Source: Brevibacillus sp. DP1.3A (GTDB lineage Bacteria; Bacillota; Bacilli; Brevibacillales; Brevibacillaceae). Taken from it: a DNA stretch of 64,000 nt. The stretch is from the NCBI RefSeq assembly GCF_013284245.2, contig NZ_CP085876.1:6327501-6391500 (forward strand), written 5' to 3'. The translations under genes and the position numbers were made by a program. Below the pieces are notes generated by a model. That model was not told the origin of the DNA and ran no database searches. It was given only the letters and a program-made list of their open reading frames with translations. Below are positions 16,023 through 24,824 of the stretch, piece by piece; the first letter of the stretch is position 1; each line of letters opens with the position of its first letter.

Positions 16023-18026
16023 ATGGGAAAAGTTTTAGAAGTAAAAGATTTGCATGTGTCATTCGATACGTATGCAGGTGAAGTCAAAGCAGTACGAGGC
16101 GTCTCCTTCGATCTGGAAAGAGGAGAAACGCTGGCGATTGTTGGGGAATCTGGTTCCGGTAAATCCGTAACTTCACAAGCACTTATGCGCCTCATTCCTT
16201 CTCCTCCTGGACGCATTCCAAAAGGACAAGTTCTTTTTGAAGGAAGAGATTTGGTTACGCTTTCCGAAAAAGAAATGCAGGATGTTCGCGGTCGCGATAT
16301 CTCGATGATTTTCCAAGACCCGATGACTTCCTTGAATCCGACGATGACTATCGGTAACCAAATCATGGAGAGCTTCATCAAGCACCAAAAGCTGAACCGT
16401 GCAGAAGCGCGCAACCGTGCTATTGAACTGTTGGAAATGGTAGGGATTCCATTTGCCAAGGAACGTATCGATCAATACCCGCACCAGTTTTCCGGTGGGA
16501 TGCGTCAACGGATTGTCATTGCCATCGCACTAGCCTGCAATCCAAAAATTATCATCGCCGATGAGCCGACAACTGCTCTGGACGTATCGATTCAAGCGCA
16601 GATTTTGGAGCTGCTGAAGGAACTGCAAAAGAAGATGGGTACCTCGATCATCTTTATTACGCATGACCTCGGTGTAGTTGCAAACATGGCAGACCGTGTA
16701 GCGGTTATGTATGCAGGTAAAATTGTGGAAATCGGTAAAGTCGATGAAATTTTCTACGATCCTAAGCACCCGTATACATGGGGTCTATTAGGTTCCATGC
16801 CTAGCCTCGATGCCAGCGATGACGAGCTGATGTCCATTCCTGGATCGCCGCCTGACATGTTCAAGCCACCTGTAGGTGATGCTTTTGCGGCTCGGAACCC
16901 ATTTGCTTTGAAGGTCGATCTGGAATATGAACCACCGATGTTCAAAATCTCCGATACGCACTATGCAGCAACATGGCTCTTGCATGAAATGGCACCTGAC
17001 ATCAAACCGCCTGCTTCGGCTGTGAGACGAAAAGTCAATTCTGATGATGCGACTGAGGCTCCAGTAAGCACCAAAAAAACGTTCAACTACGAGAACCGTG
17101 AGAAGCTGGTTGAAGTCAAAGATTTGAAACAGCATTTTGACCTCGGGAATGGTCATACGTTGAAAGCTGTAGATGGTATCACCTTTGACATCTACAAAGG
17201 GGAAATCTTCGGTCTTGTGGGTGAATCCGGTTGCGGTAAATCCACTACCGGACGGACCATCCTTCGCCTGTACGATGCAACTGGCGGAGAGGTCTTGTTC
17301 AATGGGAACAGTGTACACGGAAAGAAATCGGTCGAAGATAAGAAATGGCTCAACCGCAAAATCCAGATGATTTTCCAAGACCCGTACTCATCGTTGAATC
17401 CACGTCTGACTGTATCCGATATTATTGCGGAAGGTCTGGACATTCATCGTCTGGCGAACAAGGAAGCACGCATCGCAAAGGTACACGAGCTGTTGGAAAC
17501 CGTTGGCCTCAACCGCGAGCACGCAAACCGTTATCCGCATGAGTTCAGCGGCGGACAGCGCCAACGGATCGGGATCGCACGGGCATTGGCTGTTGATCCG
17601 GAATTCATCATTGCCGATGAACCGATCTCTGCCCTCGACGTGTCCATTCAGGCGCAGGTCATTAACCTGCTCAAGCGCCTGCAAAAAGAAAAAGGCCTGA
17701 CTTATCTGTTCATCGCCCATGACCTTTCCATGGTTAAATACATCAGTGATCGCATTGGTGTTATGTACCGCGGACGTATTGTGGAGCTGGCAGAAAGCAA
17801 TCGCCTGTACGAGAATCCGATTCATCCGTACACCAAATCGTTGCTCTCGGCAATTCCATTGCCAGACCCTGATTATGAGCGCAACCGTAAGCGCATCGTT
17901 TTCGATGATCAGGAATATTTGCGAGATCAAGGGGAAGAACGCGTCTTGCGTGAAATTGAGCGCGGTCACTTTGTCGCTTGCACCCAGAAAGAATTCGAAA
18001 GATACGGCGGCGGCGTCTTGGTGTAA
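16023..18026 (+). CDS. Fused double ATPase of a peptide/nickel-type ABC importer (OppD-OppF fusion)
   Basis: The 667-residue protein contains two complete ABC ATPase domains. The first (OppD/DppD-like) has Walker A GESGSGKS, signature FSGGMRQR and Walker B IIIADEPTTALD. The second (OppF/DppF-like) has GESGCGKS, FSGGQRQR and FIIADEPISALD. Both have the HPYT-containing oligopeptide-ATPase C-terminal extension. ATG 16023 follows AAGGGAGGATT; the longer frame from 15978 lacks a site. No permease or binding protein lies nearby, and the promoter carries a Fur box, so it may energise a metallophore or peptide importer encoded elsewhere. Confidence 0.92.
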   Translation: MGKVLEVKDLHVSFDTYAGEVKAVRGVSFDLERGETLAIVGESGSGKSVTSQALMRLIPSPPGRIPKGQVLFEGRDLVTLSEKEMQDVRGRDISMIFQDPMTSLNPTMTIGNQIMESFIKHQKLNRAEARNRAIELLEMVGIPFAKERIDQYPHQFSGGMRQRIVIAIALACNPKIIIADEPTTALDVSIQAQILELLKELQKKMGTSIIFITHDLGVVANMADRVAVMYAGKIVEIGKVDEIFYDPKHPYTWGLLGSMPSLDASDDELMSIPGSPPDMFKPPVGDAFAARNPFALKVDLEYEPPMFKISDTHYAATWLLHEMAPDIKPPASAVRRKVNSDDATEAPVSTKKTFNYENREKLVEVKDLKQHFDLGNGHTLKAVDGITFDIYKGEIFGLVGESGCGKSTTGRTILRLYDATGGEVLFNGNSVHGKKSVEDKKWLNRKIQMIFQDPYSSLNPRLTVSDIIAEGLDIHRLANKEARIAKVHELLETVGLNREHANRYPHEFSGGQRQRIGIARALAVDPEFIIADEPISALDVSIQAQVINLLKRLQKEKGLTYLFIAHDLSMVKYISDRIGVMYRGRIVELAESNRLYENPIHPYTKSLLSAIPLPDPDYERNRKRIVFDDQEYLRDQGEERVLREIERGHFVACTQKEFERYGGGVLV

Positions 18027-18040
18027 ACCATCTACAAAAG

Positions 18041-18078
18041 AAAAGGGAGAGAGCTTCGACAGCTCATCTCCCTTTTTT
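18041..18078. terminator. Bidirectional terminator between the ATPase and P-type ATPase genes
   Basis: AAAAGGGAGA, an inner AGC/GCT stem and TCTCCCTTTTTT form a strong hairpin with T runs on both strands, serving the convergent genes ending at 18026 and 18081. Confidence 0.85.
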
Positions 18079-18080
18079 AT

Positions 18081-20312
18081 TTAGTCCTTCATTCGCAATA
18101 GTCTCATGCTGTTTAAGATGACCAGTAATGCGGCTCCCGTGTCACTGAGCACCGCCAGCCACAAGGTTAGATAGCCAGGGAAGATCAGCACGAGTGCGAC
18201 CAGCTTTACGATGATCGAAAACCAGATGTTTTGCTTGATAATCGTGAGTGCTTTTCTGCTGACCTTCATCGTGTGCGGCAGCTTTTCGAGATTGTCAGCC
18301 ATCAGTACGATATCTGCGGTTTCCATTGCCGTATCAGTGCCAGCTCCACCCATGGCAATCCCCAAGTCAGCTGATGCGAGAGCAGGCGCATCGTTGATCC
18401 CGTCACCCACCATGGCGACGACCTTGCCTTCTTGCTGTAGTCGCTTGACCGCCTCTACCTTATCTTGTGGCAGCAGCTCTGCAAAATAACGATTTACACC
18501 GGTCTGACTCGCTACTTTTTTCGCCGTACCCTCATTGTCACCAGTCAGCATCACGATGTCTTCGATACCTGCGGCCTTGAGCTTGCCAATGGCACTAACC
18601 GTAATCTCACGAATGGTATCGGCAACAGCAATCATCCCGATCAATTTCGTTGCGGTACCGATAACCACCAGCGTATGTCCTTCACTCTGCAACGACTCGA
18701 TTTTCGTTTGCCATGCCGACAGATCGACTCCCAGCTCTTGAAACAGGGCGGGCTTCCCTGCATAAAATGTCTCGGTTCCAATGACAGCGCTCGCCCCTTT
18801 TCCGACAATCGCCTTGAAATCTTGCCCACTCTGGGAAGCGACCTGCTTTTGTTTCGCATAAGTGAGAATCGCTTGTGCAATCGGATGGGAAGAACGCTCT
18901 TCAATCGTTCTGGCGATCGACACTACCTCGTCTTCGCTTCCCTCCATCTCGATAACTGCTGCAACCTGTGGTTTTCCTTCCGTCAATGTGCCCGTTTTAT
19001 CGAAGGCAATTGCATTGATCGCTCCTGCCTTTTCCAAAAACGTACCGCCCTTGATCAGGACACCGTTTCTCGCTGCATTTCCAATCGCGGACACAATCGC
19101 AACTGGCGTGGAAATAACCAGTGCGCACGGGCAAGCAACAACCAGCAGCTCAAGCCCTCTGTAAAACCATTCTCCCCAAGTACCGAGTCCAAGTAATGGC
19201 GGGAATACGATCACGAACAAAGCGAGCACGAGCACGATTGGCGTGTAGATCGCAGCGAATTTGTCGACGAACGCCTGAGTAGGCGCTTTTTTCTCCTGCG
19301 CTTCCTCCACGAGATGAATGATTCTGGCAATCGCCGTATCCTCCACCAGCTTTGTTACCTTGATCTCCACCGCGCCGCTTTCGTTGACACTCCCTGCAAA
19401 AACACTGTCGCCGACCAGCTTATCTACGGGAATCGATTCACCTGTAATCGGGGCCTGATTGACGCTCGATGTCCCATGTACGATGACACCATCCAGCGGG
19501 ATTTTCTCTCCCGGCTTCACTACGATGACTTGGCCGACAGCGATGTCCTCAACTGGCTTGCGGGAAAGCGACTCCCCCACCTTGACCCATGCCTCGGGCG
19601 GAGCCAAATCCATCAGATTGCGTATGGAGTCGCGCGTTTTTTCAATCGACTTGGTCTGCAACAAGTTTCCGATGGAAAAGAGCCAGACGACCGTCGCACC
19701 CTCCAGCCACTCACCGATTAATGCTGCACCTACAGCCGCAACAGTCATCAATACGTTCATATCCAGTGAACCGCTTTTGATCGCGTAAAAAGCACTGCGC
19801 GCAGGTCGGTAGCCGCCACTTATGATCGACAACGCATAGAGTACAGTAACGACCAGCGGAGATATGCTAGGCGATAAGGAACCTAGAAAACCGAGAGCCA
19901 ACAGCACACCGGAAATCGTCGTCAGTACCGTCCCTGCCTGATCCGTTTTCGGTACTGCTTTGGCCGTGCGTCTCGTAAGCAGCATGGCACTGTATCCGGC
20001 CTTGGCGACTTCCTTGACCACCGCGTCTTCTCCCAGCCCATCCGTGACGAGCTGCATTTTACCCGTGGAAAAGTTCACGTTTACCTCTTTTACGGCAGGC
20101 AACGTCTGCATATGCTTTTCCAGCGATTTGGCGCATGAACTGCAATCCATACCTGTAACGCGATAGACAACAGCCTGTGAAGAAAGAATGCCTGCGCTTT
20201 CTGTTGCTGTTGCCGCAGGCTCGAGAACCGTGAGAATTTTACCAGCATGCTTATGCTCACTTCCGCATTGATGCCCACTGCAACACTCATCTTTTTTTCG
20301 TTCTTCTGCCAT
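18081..20312 (-). CDS. Heavy-metal P1B-type ATPase (Cd/Zn/Co exporter, CadA/ZntA-like)
   Basis: The 743-residue protein has a Cys/His-rich N-terminal tail (CCSGHQCGSEHKH), one HMA domain with GMDCSSC (about 54-60), the TGES actuator motif, the membrane CPC motif (VACPCALV), the phosphorylation site DKTGTLTEG and the hinge GDGINDAPAL. CPC with GMDCSSC and the His-rich tail point to Zn/Cd/Pb/Co export. The C-terminal helix carries the Lys/Asp pair typical of the ZntA branch (IIVKLVALVL, LAVLSDTGAALLV). A cognate ArsR regulator is divergently placed at 20949-21314, with the operator region between. Confidence 0.93.
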   Translation of the reverse strand: MAEERKKDECCSGHQCGSEHKHAGKILTVLEPAATATESAGILSSQAVVYRVTGMDCSSCAKSLEKHMQTLPAVKEVNVNFSTGKMQLVTDGLGEDAVVKEVAKAGYSAMLLTRRTAKAVPKTDQAGTVLTTISGVLLALGFLGSLSPSISPLVVTVLYALSIISGGYRPARSAFYAIKSGSLDMNVLMTVAAVGAALIGEWLEGATVVWLFSIGNLLQTKSIEKTRDSIRNLMDLAPPEAWVKVGESLSRKPVEDIAVGQVIVVKPGEKIPLDGVIVHGTSSVNQAPITGESIPVDKLVGDSVFAGSVNESGAVEIKVTKLVEDTAIARIIHLVEEAQEKKAPTQAFVDKFAAIYTPIVLVLALFVIVFPPLLGLGTWGEWFYRGLELLVVACPCALVISTPVAIVSAIGNAARNGVLIKGGTFLEKAGAINAIAFDKTGTLTEGKPQVAAVIEMEGSEDEVVSIARTIEERSSHPIAQAILTYAKQKQVASQSGQDFKAIVGKGASAVIGTETFYAGKPALFQELGVDLSAWQTKIESLQSEGHTLVVIGTATKLIGMIAVADTIREITVSAIGKLKAAGIEDIVMLTGDNEGTAKKVASQTGVNRYFAELLPQDKVEAVKRLQQEGKVVAMVGDGINDAPALASADLGIAMGGAGTDTAMETADIVLMADNLEKLPHTMKVSRKALTIIKQNIWFSIIVKLVALVLIFPGYLTLWLAVLSDTGAALLVILNSMRLLRMKD

Positions 20313-20360
20313 TTGTCCTCACCTTTTTCCAAGCATCTATTTTGCCCAGCTTCAAATGAA

Positions 20361-20440
20361 ATCAATCCACAAACATTCAAACAAATATTTAATTATAATA
20401 TTATCGCATCCTTTTGGTTCGTTCAAGAATTGATTTGAAT
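20361..20440 (-). promoter_or_regulatory. Promoter/operator region of the metal ATPase
   Basis: This AT-rich stretch contains, on the minus strand, TATTATAAT as a -10 followed by TTAAATATTTGTTTGAATG, an imperfect palindrome resembling ArsR/SmtB-family (CzrA/CadC) operators of the ATTCAAA-type half-site. A second TTCAA/TTGAA pair (ATTCAAATCAATTCTTGAAC) lies about 40 bp upstream. Binding by the ArsR protein at 20949 is an inference. Confidence 0.45.
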
Positions 20441-20472
20441 ATTTCGCCCATTTTTTTACAGATTGAGAATAA

Positions 20473-20498
20473 GAAAAAGACCCCTATTACTAGGAGTC
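20473..20498 (-). terminator. Terminator of the zinc-ribbon membrane protein
   Basis: On the minus strand GACTCCTA-GTAA-TAGGGGTC is followed by TTTTTC, directly after the stop codon at 20501. Confidence 0.8.
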
Positions 20499-20500
20499 TG

Positions 20501-20797
20501 TTACTTGGTACGGGCTTCTACTGGTGTTGGGGTGGTCTGCCAACGCTCCCCACAATCCAGACATTTGCACTTGATTACTTTACGCTTTTCTAAGGCAAGA
20601 CGAACGGCAAACAGGATAAAGGCCCCTGATAGCCCGAGGAACAAAAAGATGACAGGAGTCCCTTTCACCGAAATGCCGATCAAGGCAAGCACTGCCAAAA
20701 CCGCTACATAAATGGTTATGTATAATGGCTTATTGATCGAATCCGTAAAATCGATCTTTGCAGAACGGCACTTCGGGCACTTTGGTTGCGCACTCAT
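20501..20797 (-). CDS. Small membrane protein with split zinc ribbon
   Basis: The 98-residue product begins with a CPKC half-ribbon (residues 7-10), has two adjacent hydrophobic helices (about 25-65) and ends with a second CLDC half-ribbon before ERWQTTPTP. A zinc ribbon split by a helical hairpin is seen in small uncharacterised Firmicute membrane proteins. ATG 20797 follows GGGGAGAG. It sits alone with its own terminator between the metal ATPase and ArsR genes; a metal link is only suggested by location. Confidence 0.7.
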   Translation of the reverse strand: MSAQPKCPKCRSAKIDFTDSINKPLYITIYVAVLAVLALIGISVKGTPVIFLFLGLSGAFILFAVRLALEKRKVIKCKCLDCGERWQTTPTPVEARTK

Positions 20798-20884
20798 GGT
20801 ATTCTCTCCCCATTTCTTGGATCATGTACATCTTACACGAAAACAGAGAGGCACACTACACTGCCATGAAAATGTCGTTTTTCC

Positions 20885-20913
20885 TTTTCACTTTCTCCGC
20901 GAATGTCTATAAT
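20885..20913 (+). promoter_or_regulatory. Promoter of the ArsR-family regulator
   Basis: TTTTCA (20885-20890), a 17-bp spacer and TATAAT (20908-20913) lie 36 bp upstream of the regulator start. Confidence 0.6.
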
Positions 20914-20948
20914 AGTAGGACATTGTAGAGCATGAGGTGATGGATACA

Positions 20949-21314
20949 GTGGATGACATCTGTGAAATCCAATGTTTTGATGAGGAAAAAGTAAATCGGT
21001 TAAAGCCGCTCGCCACAGAATCAGAAGGGGTAGCAAAAATCTTCAAGGCGTTGGCCGATGACACCCGCGCAAAAATCATTCACATCCTCTCGATGGAAGA
21101 CGAGCTCTGTGTCTGTGATGTGGCTGCTATCATCGGAAGCTCGATCGCTAACACCTCCCACCATCTGCGGCTTCTTCGCAACATGGGACTAGCCAAGTAT
21201 CGAAAAGAAGGAAAGCTCGTTTTTTACTCGTTGGATGATGACCATGTACGCCATCTCATATCTGCGGGGATTGAACACGCCAAAGAACAGAAAACGATTG
21301 TCCGAGCTACCTGA
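20949..21314 (+). CDS. ArsR/SmtB-family metal-responsive repressor
   Basis: A 121-residue winged-helix protein with the CadC/SmtB-type metal-site motif ELCVCDVA at the start of alpha-3, the recognition helix SIANTSHHLRLLRNMGL and the wing YRKEGKLVFYSL, plus extra N-terminal cysteines (DICEIQCF). These features match Cd/Zn/Pb-sensing CadC-type repressors. The GTG at 20949 is chosen because GAGGTGAT lies seven bases upstream; ATG 20940 and GTG 20937 overlap the ribosome site. It likely represses the divergent P-type ATPase gene until metal binds. Confidence 0.9.
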   Translation: MDDICEIQCFDEEKVNRLKPLATESEGVAKIFKALADDTRAKIIHILSMEDELCVCDVAAIIGSSIANTSHHLRLLRNMGLAKYRKEGKLVFYSLDDDHVRHLISAGIEHAKEQKTIVRAT

Positions 21315-21329
21315 TGCTCGGGCTTTTTT
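21302..21329 (+). terminator. Terminator of the ArsR-family gene
   Basis: CCGAGC, eight bases, GCTCGG followed by GCTTTTTT, overlapping the last codons and stop of the regulator. Confidence 0.85.
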
Positions 21330-21355
21330 GTTACTCCTGCAATTTAAACATTTGA

Positions 21356-21796
21356 TTAACCATGGCGATTTACACTCGTTTTCCGGGTAAAACGCTGCCT
21401 GATCGCCTCTATTCCCACAAATATAAGGAAGTAACATATACTGGCGAACACAAAAACCGTTGCCTCCGGATAAAACAATGCAGCATGCGGATCAACACTC
21501 ATTAGCCATTGAAAAAACACAGGCACATAGCCGATGACAGCATATCCCCCGAAACGCACAGCGTATTTTTTCCACCCGAACAAGTGTGATCGACTCACTA
21601 GCCAGTCCACGAATACCGACAGCCATAAGAAGACAATCAGGTTCAATGCCATACTTATAAGTACGCCCAGCAAATACTCTTGCCCGAACCCGAACGGCGC
21701 GCTTGGATCACGGTAGTTATAGATGATCAATGCAGCATACAGACCGGTAATAAAAGGGGATATGACTGCGGCGAGTATACGCATGCCGATATTCAT
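21356..21796 (-). CDS. Four-helix integral membrane protein of unknown function
   Basis: A 146-residue hydrophobic protein with about four membrane helices and a basic C-terminal tail (RQRFTRKTSVNRHG). No family was recognised. ATG 21796 follows GGGAGTGAT, 26 bp after the histidine-kinase stop codon, so it is probably the third gene of the two-component operon and could be a target or accessory of that system. Confidence 0.7.
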   Translation of the reverse strand: MNIGMRILAAVISPFITGLYAALIIYNYRDPSAPFGFGQEYLLGVLISMALNLIVFLWLSVFVDWLVSRSHLFGWKKYAVRFGGYAVIGYVPVFFQWLMSVDPHAALFYPEATVFVFASICYFLIFVGIEAIRQRFTRKTSVNRHG

Positions 21797-21822
21797 GGAA
21801 ATCACTCCCTTGCTTCGCTTCG

Positions 21823-23232
21823 TTATGATTCGATTGTCGTTCTCGCAGTAGGATGCTCACCCGTCGGTAGGCTGACCGTAGCCGTTGTCCCTTCGCCTAT
21901 ACGGCTTTGAATATGTATGCTGCCTTTTGCAACCTGCAAAATTTTTTGCACGATAGAAAGACCGAGACCGCTTCCCGTCGCTTCTCGATTGCGTGACTTG
22001 TCTCCTTTGTAAAAACGGTCAAAGACATGCTCCTGCTCTTCTTCTGACATGCCGATCCCCGTATCCCGAATGGTCACGACAATTCGCGTATCCTTCTGTA
22101 TCGCAATGGAAATAGAGCCAGCCGTTGGGGTGAATTTGATACTATTGGCAAGCAGGTTCATCCATACTTGATTGAGCAGTTGTTTGTCACCCACGATGAA
22201 GGTCTCCGGTAAAGTCAGCTCCATCGCGAGCTTTTTTTGTTGCCACTGATGCTGCAAAACTAAGAGGACTTGCCTGATCTGCTCATCTAGTCGGAAACGT
22301 GTCGGTTCGTACAGACCTGTCTCTTTGTCCAGGGAAGCGAGCGTCAACAACTGCTTGCTCAAGGAAGACAGCCGCCTGCTCTCTTCTTCGATGATAGTCA
22401 AGTACGTCTCCCGCTGTTCGTTTGTCACACCACCGCTGCGGATGGCTTGAGAAAAGCCTTGGATCGATGTCAATGGAGACTGGATTTCATGAGAGACATT
22501 GGAGACAAACTCTTGGCGCATCTCGTCCAGTTGTTTGAGTGACTCTGTCATCCTGGCAAAATGCATGGCCAAATCGCCGATTTCGTCCCGGCGAGCAATG
22601 TCCAGGTGGATGTCGTACTGGCCTTCTGCCAGCTTTTTGGTCGCATGGCTCAGCTTCTCGATCGGCTTCACCAAATAACGGGTAAATATCAGGATCAGGA
22701 TCAGGCTAAGTACAAACATCGCTGCCAGTAGCAAGGCAAACATAATATGCACCTCGCCAAACTGCTGCTCAATATTTGGCCGTACAAACAGGGCGTATTT
22801 TTTCCCTTCTGCTGTAAGCGGCAAGCCAATGCTGTTTGTCAACGTATTTTCAAAAAATCCGGTCACAAACAAGCCGTGCTGTTCTTCTGTAATCCCTCTG
22901 TAAGTCTCACCCGCCAACACTTTTTGAACAATGGCAGGCTCTATCTGCTGATCGCGAAAAGGTGCTCCGAATTGGCTTACTGCGCCATTCTCATCCACGA
23001 GATGCATTTGAAAATTCAAATTGGCGACATGGGTCATGAAGGAGGGCAGGTCGAGCGACGATTTATGCTCGTACAAATCGATAATTTGCTGTCCGATGCT
23101 CGTGATTTTTTGTTCATTATAAGCGCGCAGATTTCGTTGATAATACTCATTTGCCAACAAAAATCCAAGTGTGCCGCTGATCAGTACAATTGCGACGAAG
23201 GTAAGAACTACCCGGACGTAAAGAGTTTTCAC
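21823..23232 (-). CDS. Sensor histidine kinase (HAMP, HisKA)
   Basis: The 469-residue kinase has an N-terminal helix (8-28), an extracytoplasmic sensor of about 140 residues, a second helix (about 165-187), HAMP, the dimerisation H-box FVSNVSHEIQSPLTSIQGF and an ATPase domain with NSIKFTP (N), DTGIGM (G1), FDRFYKGDKSRN (F) and GSGLGLSIV (G2). The H-box has Ile-Gln-Ser where Leu-Arg-Thr is usual, a variation seen in several Firmicute kinases. The start overlaps the response-regulator stop by 4 bp. The stimulus is unknown. Confidence 0.93.
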   Translation of the reverse strand: MKTLYVRVVLTFVAIVLISGTLGFLLANEYYQRNLRAYNEQKITSIGQQIIDLYEHKSSLDLPSFMTHVANLNFQMHLVDENGAVSQFGAPFRDQQIEPAIVQKVLAGETYRGITEEQHGLFVTGFFENTLTNSIGLPLTAEGKKYALFVRPNIEQQFGEVHIMFALLLAAMFVLSLILILIFTRYLVKPIEKLSHATKKLAEGQYDIHLDIARRDEIGDLAMHFARMTESLKQLDEMRQEFVSNVSHEIQSPLTSIQGFSQAIRSGGVTNEQRETYLTIIEEESRRLSSLSKQLLTLASLDKETGLYEPTRFRLDEQIRQVLLVLQHQWQQKKLAMELTLPETFIVGDKQLLNQVWMNLLANSIKFTPTAGSISIAIQKDTRIVVTIRDTGIGMSEEEQEHVFDRFYKGDKSRNREATGSGLGLSIVQKILQVAKGSIHIQSRIGEGTTATVSLPTGEHPTARTTIES

Positions 23233-23909
23233 ACGCCTCGTACCTCCAGCTTGTAGCCTAAGCCGCGAACGGTAGAAATGACAAAGTCATTTGTTTTCTC
23301 TGTAAATTTCTCTCGCAGCCGCTTAATATGCACATCGATGGTACGACTATCGCTCTCGGTGTCGCCGCCCCACACGAGCTCCAATAGTTGATCTCGGGTA
23401 AAAATCCGATCAGGAAAACTGGCAAGCTGGGCAAGCAGTTCAAATTCCTTTAACGGTAAATGAATCAACTCTTCTTTCACCTTCACGACATGGCTGATAC
23501 GATCGATGACGGTATCGTTCATGACGATGATTTGTTTGCTGACCATCTGATAGCGACGCAGCAAGGCCTTGATGCGGTACAGCAATTCGGTAGGCTCAAA
23601 TGGCTTGGTCAAATAATCATCCGTCCCCGCCAAAAAACCTTTTTCTTTATCCCGCACCTCTCCCTTTGCCGTTAGCATAATAACAGGGAGGTCGTAAAAC
23701 TCCCGTATCTCCCGGCACAGCTCCCAGCCGTTTTTACCTGGCATCATCACATCCACGATGGCGAGCTGGACAGACTCCTGTTCCAACAGCTGCGAAGCCT
23801 CATTTCCATCCACACAAACCAAGACGTTGTATCCCTCTTTTGCTAAGTAAAATCGCAATAGCTCACGTACGTGTGGATCGTCATCTGCAATCAGAATCGT
23901 CAGTTTCAT
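23229..23909 (-). CDS. OmpR-family response regulator
   Basis: A 226-residue regulator with a receiver domain (acidic cluster DDD near residue 10, phosphoacceptor in AIVDVMMPGKNG, Lys in YLTKPFEP) and a winged-helix effector (SRTIDVHIKRLREKF, STVRGLGYKLE). ATG 23909 follows GGGGG at eight bases. It overlaps and is cotranscribed with the histidine kinase. Possible targets include the membrane protein gene that ends the operon. Confidence 0.93.
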   Translation of the reverse strand: MKLTILIADDDPHVRELLRFYLAKEGYNVLVCVDGNEASQLLEQESVQLAIVDVMMPGKNGWELCREIREFYDLPVIMLTAKGEVRDKEKGFLAGTDDYLTKPFEPTELLYRIKALLRRYQMVSKQIIVMNDTVIDRISHVVKVKEELIHLPLKEFELLAQLASFPDRIFTRDQLLELVWGGDTESDSRTIDVHIKRLREKFTEKTNDFVISTVRGLGYKLEVRGV

Positions 23910-24148
23910 CAAGCTTGCCCCCTTGTTACTCCGCCCTCTGGTTATCCTGCTTCATTATTTTGAATGATACTCACTTGTCTACCATCCTGCAAATCGTCAA
24001 TGCCTTGCACCTATCTACGCGGATCAATAGTAAAGAAGCAATATGAACAAGAGATGAACGAATACTGCTGGCCCTTGAAGACTCTTACACATTTGATTAA
24101 ATCTGCGGAAAGCATGCTCTTTTCCCGGAAAAACAGCCGTTTGCGCAC

Positions 24149-24181
24149 AAAAAAAAGCGGCAGACACCTAGGCCCGCCGCT
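24149..24181 (-). terminator. Terminator of the mhq operon
   Basis: On the minus strand AGCGGC, a 14-base loop and GCCGCT are followed by eight T residues, 26 bp after the MhqD-like stop codon. Confidence 0.85.
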
Positions 24182-24206
24182 CTTGTTACTTCTTGTTACT
24201 CAACAA

Positions 24207-24824
24207 TTATTTACGAAACATCTCTGTAAACCACGCGGCCGAAGCTTCTACTTCCTTCACCGTCAGCTGATGACCATATGAATCCCAATGCACAGTCACG
24301 TCAGCACCTGCTCCTGTCAGTAGTCGGTTCAGCTCCTCCGTCTCTTGTGCAGTACAAATTGGATCATTCGTACCCGCTCCGATGAACACCGGAATAGCTG
24401 ACATATCAGGCAGAGCGATCCCACGGCGTGGAACCATTGGGTGGTAAAGAATCGCCCCTTTTAGCGGATTCGGGTAATGGAACAGGAGACTACCTGCGAT
24501 ATTTGCCCCGTTCGAATAGCCGACTGCCACGATATTGTCTCGCTCGATCTGATACGTATCCGCCGCCTGATCCAAAAACTCATGCAGCTCCTGCGTGCGG
24601 TAGACCAAATCCTCTTCGTCAAAAACACCCTCAGCTAAACGTCGGAAAAATCGCGGCATGCTGTTTTCGAGAACATTCCCACGGACACTCAGAACAGAAG
24701 CGCCTGGATAAATGCGATTGGCCAGTGGCAAGAGGTCGTTTTCATCTCCACCTGTTCCATGAAGCAGCAACAGTGTTGGTGCTTCTGAATCGGTTCCTTT
24801 TCGAAAAATGTGCTTCAAATTCAT
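24207..24824 (-). CDS. mhqD: MhqD-like alpha/beta hydrolase (carboxylesterase)
   Basis: A 205-residue hydrolase of the phospholipase/carboxylesterase (YpfH/MhqD) type: LLLLHGTGGDENDLLPL oxyanion region, nucleophile GYSNGAN, acid in GTNDPIC and catalytic His in YGHQLT. The start codon shares a base with the stop codon of the dioxygenase gene (TAATG), so the two are coupled. In Bacillus subtilis the mhqNOD operon handles quinones and catechols, and this gene order matches it exactly. The enzyme's own substrate is unproven. Confidence 0.9.
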   Translation of the reverse strand: MNLKHIFRKGTDSEAPTLLLLHGTGGDENDLLPLANRIYPGASVLSVRGNVLENSMPRFFRRLAEGVFDEEDLVYRTQELHEFLDQAADTYQIERDNIVAVGYSNGANIAGSLLFHYPNPLKGAILYHPMVPRRGIALPDMSAIPVFIGAGTNDPICTAQETEELNRLLTGAGADVTVHWDSYGHQLTVKEVEASAAWFTEMFRK

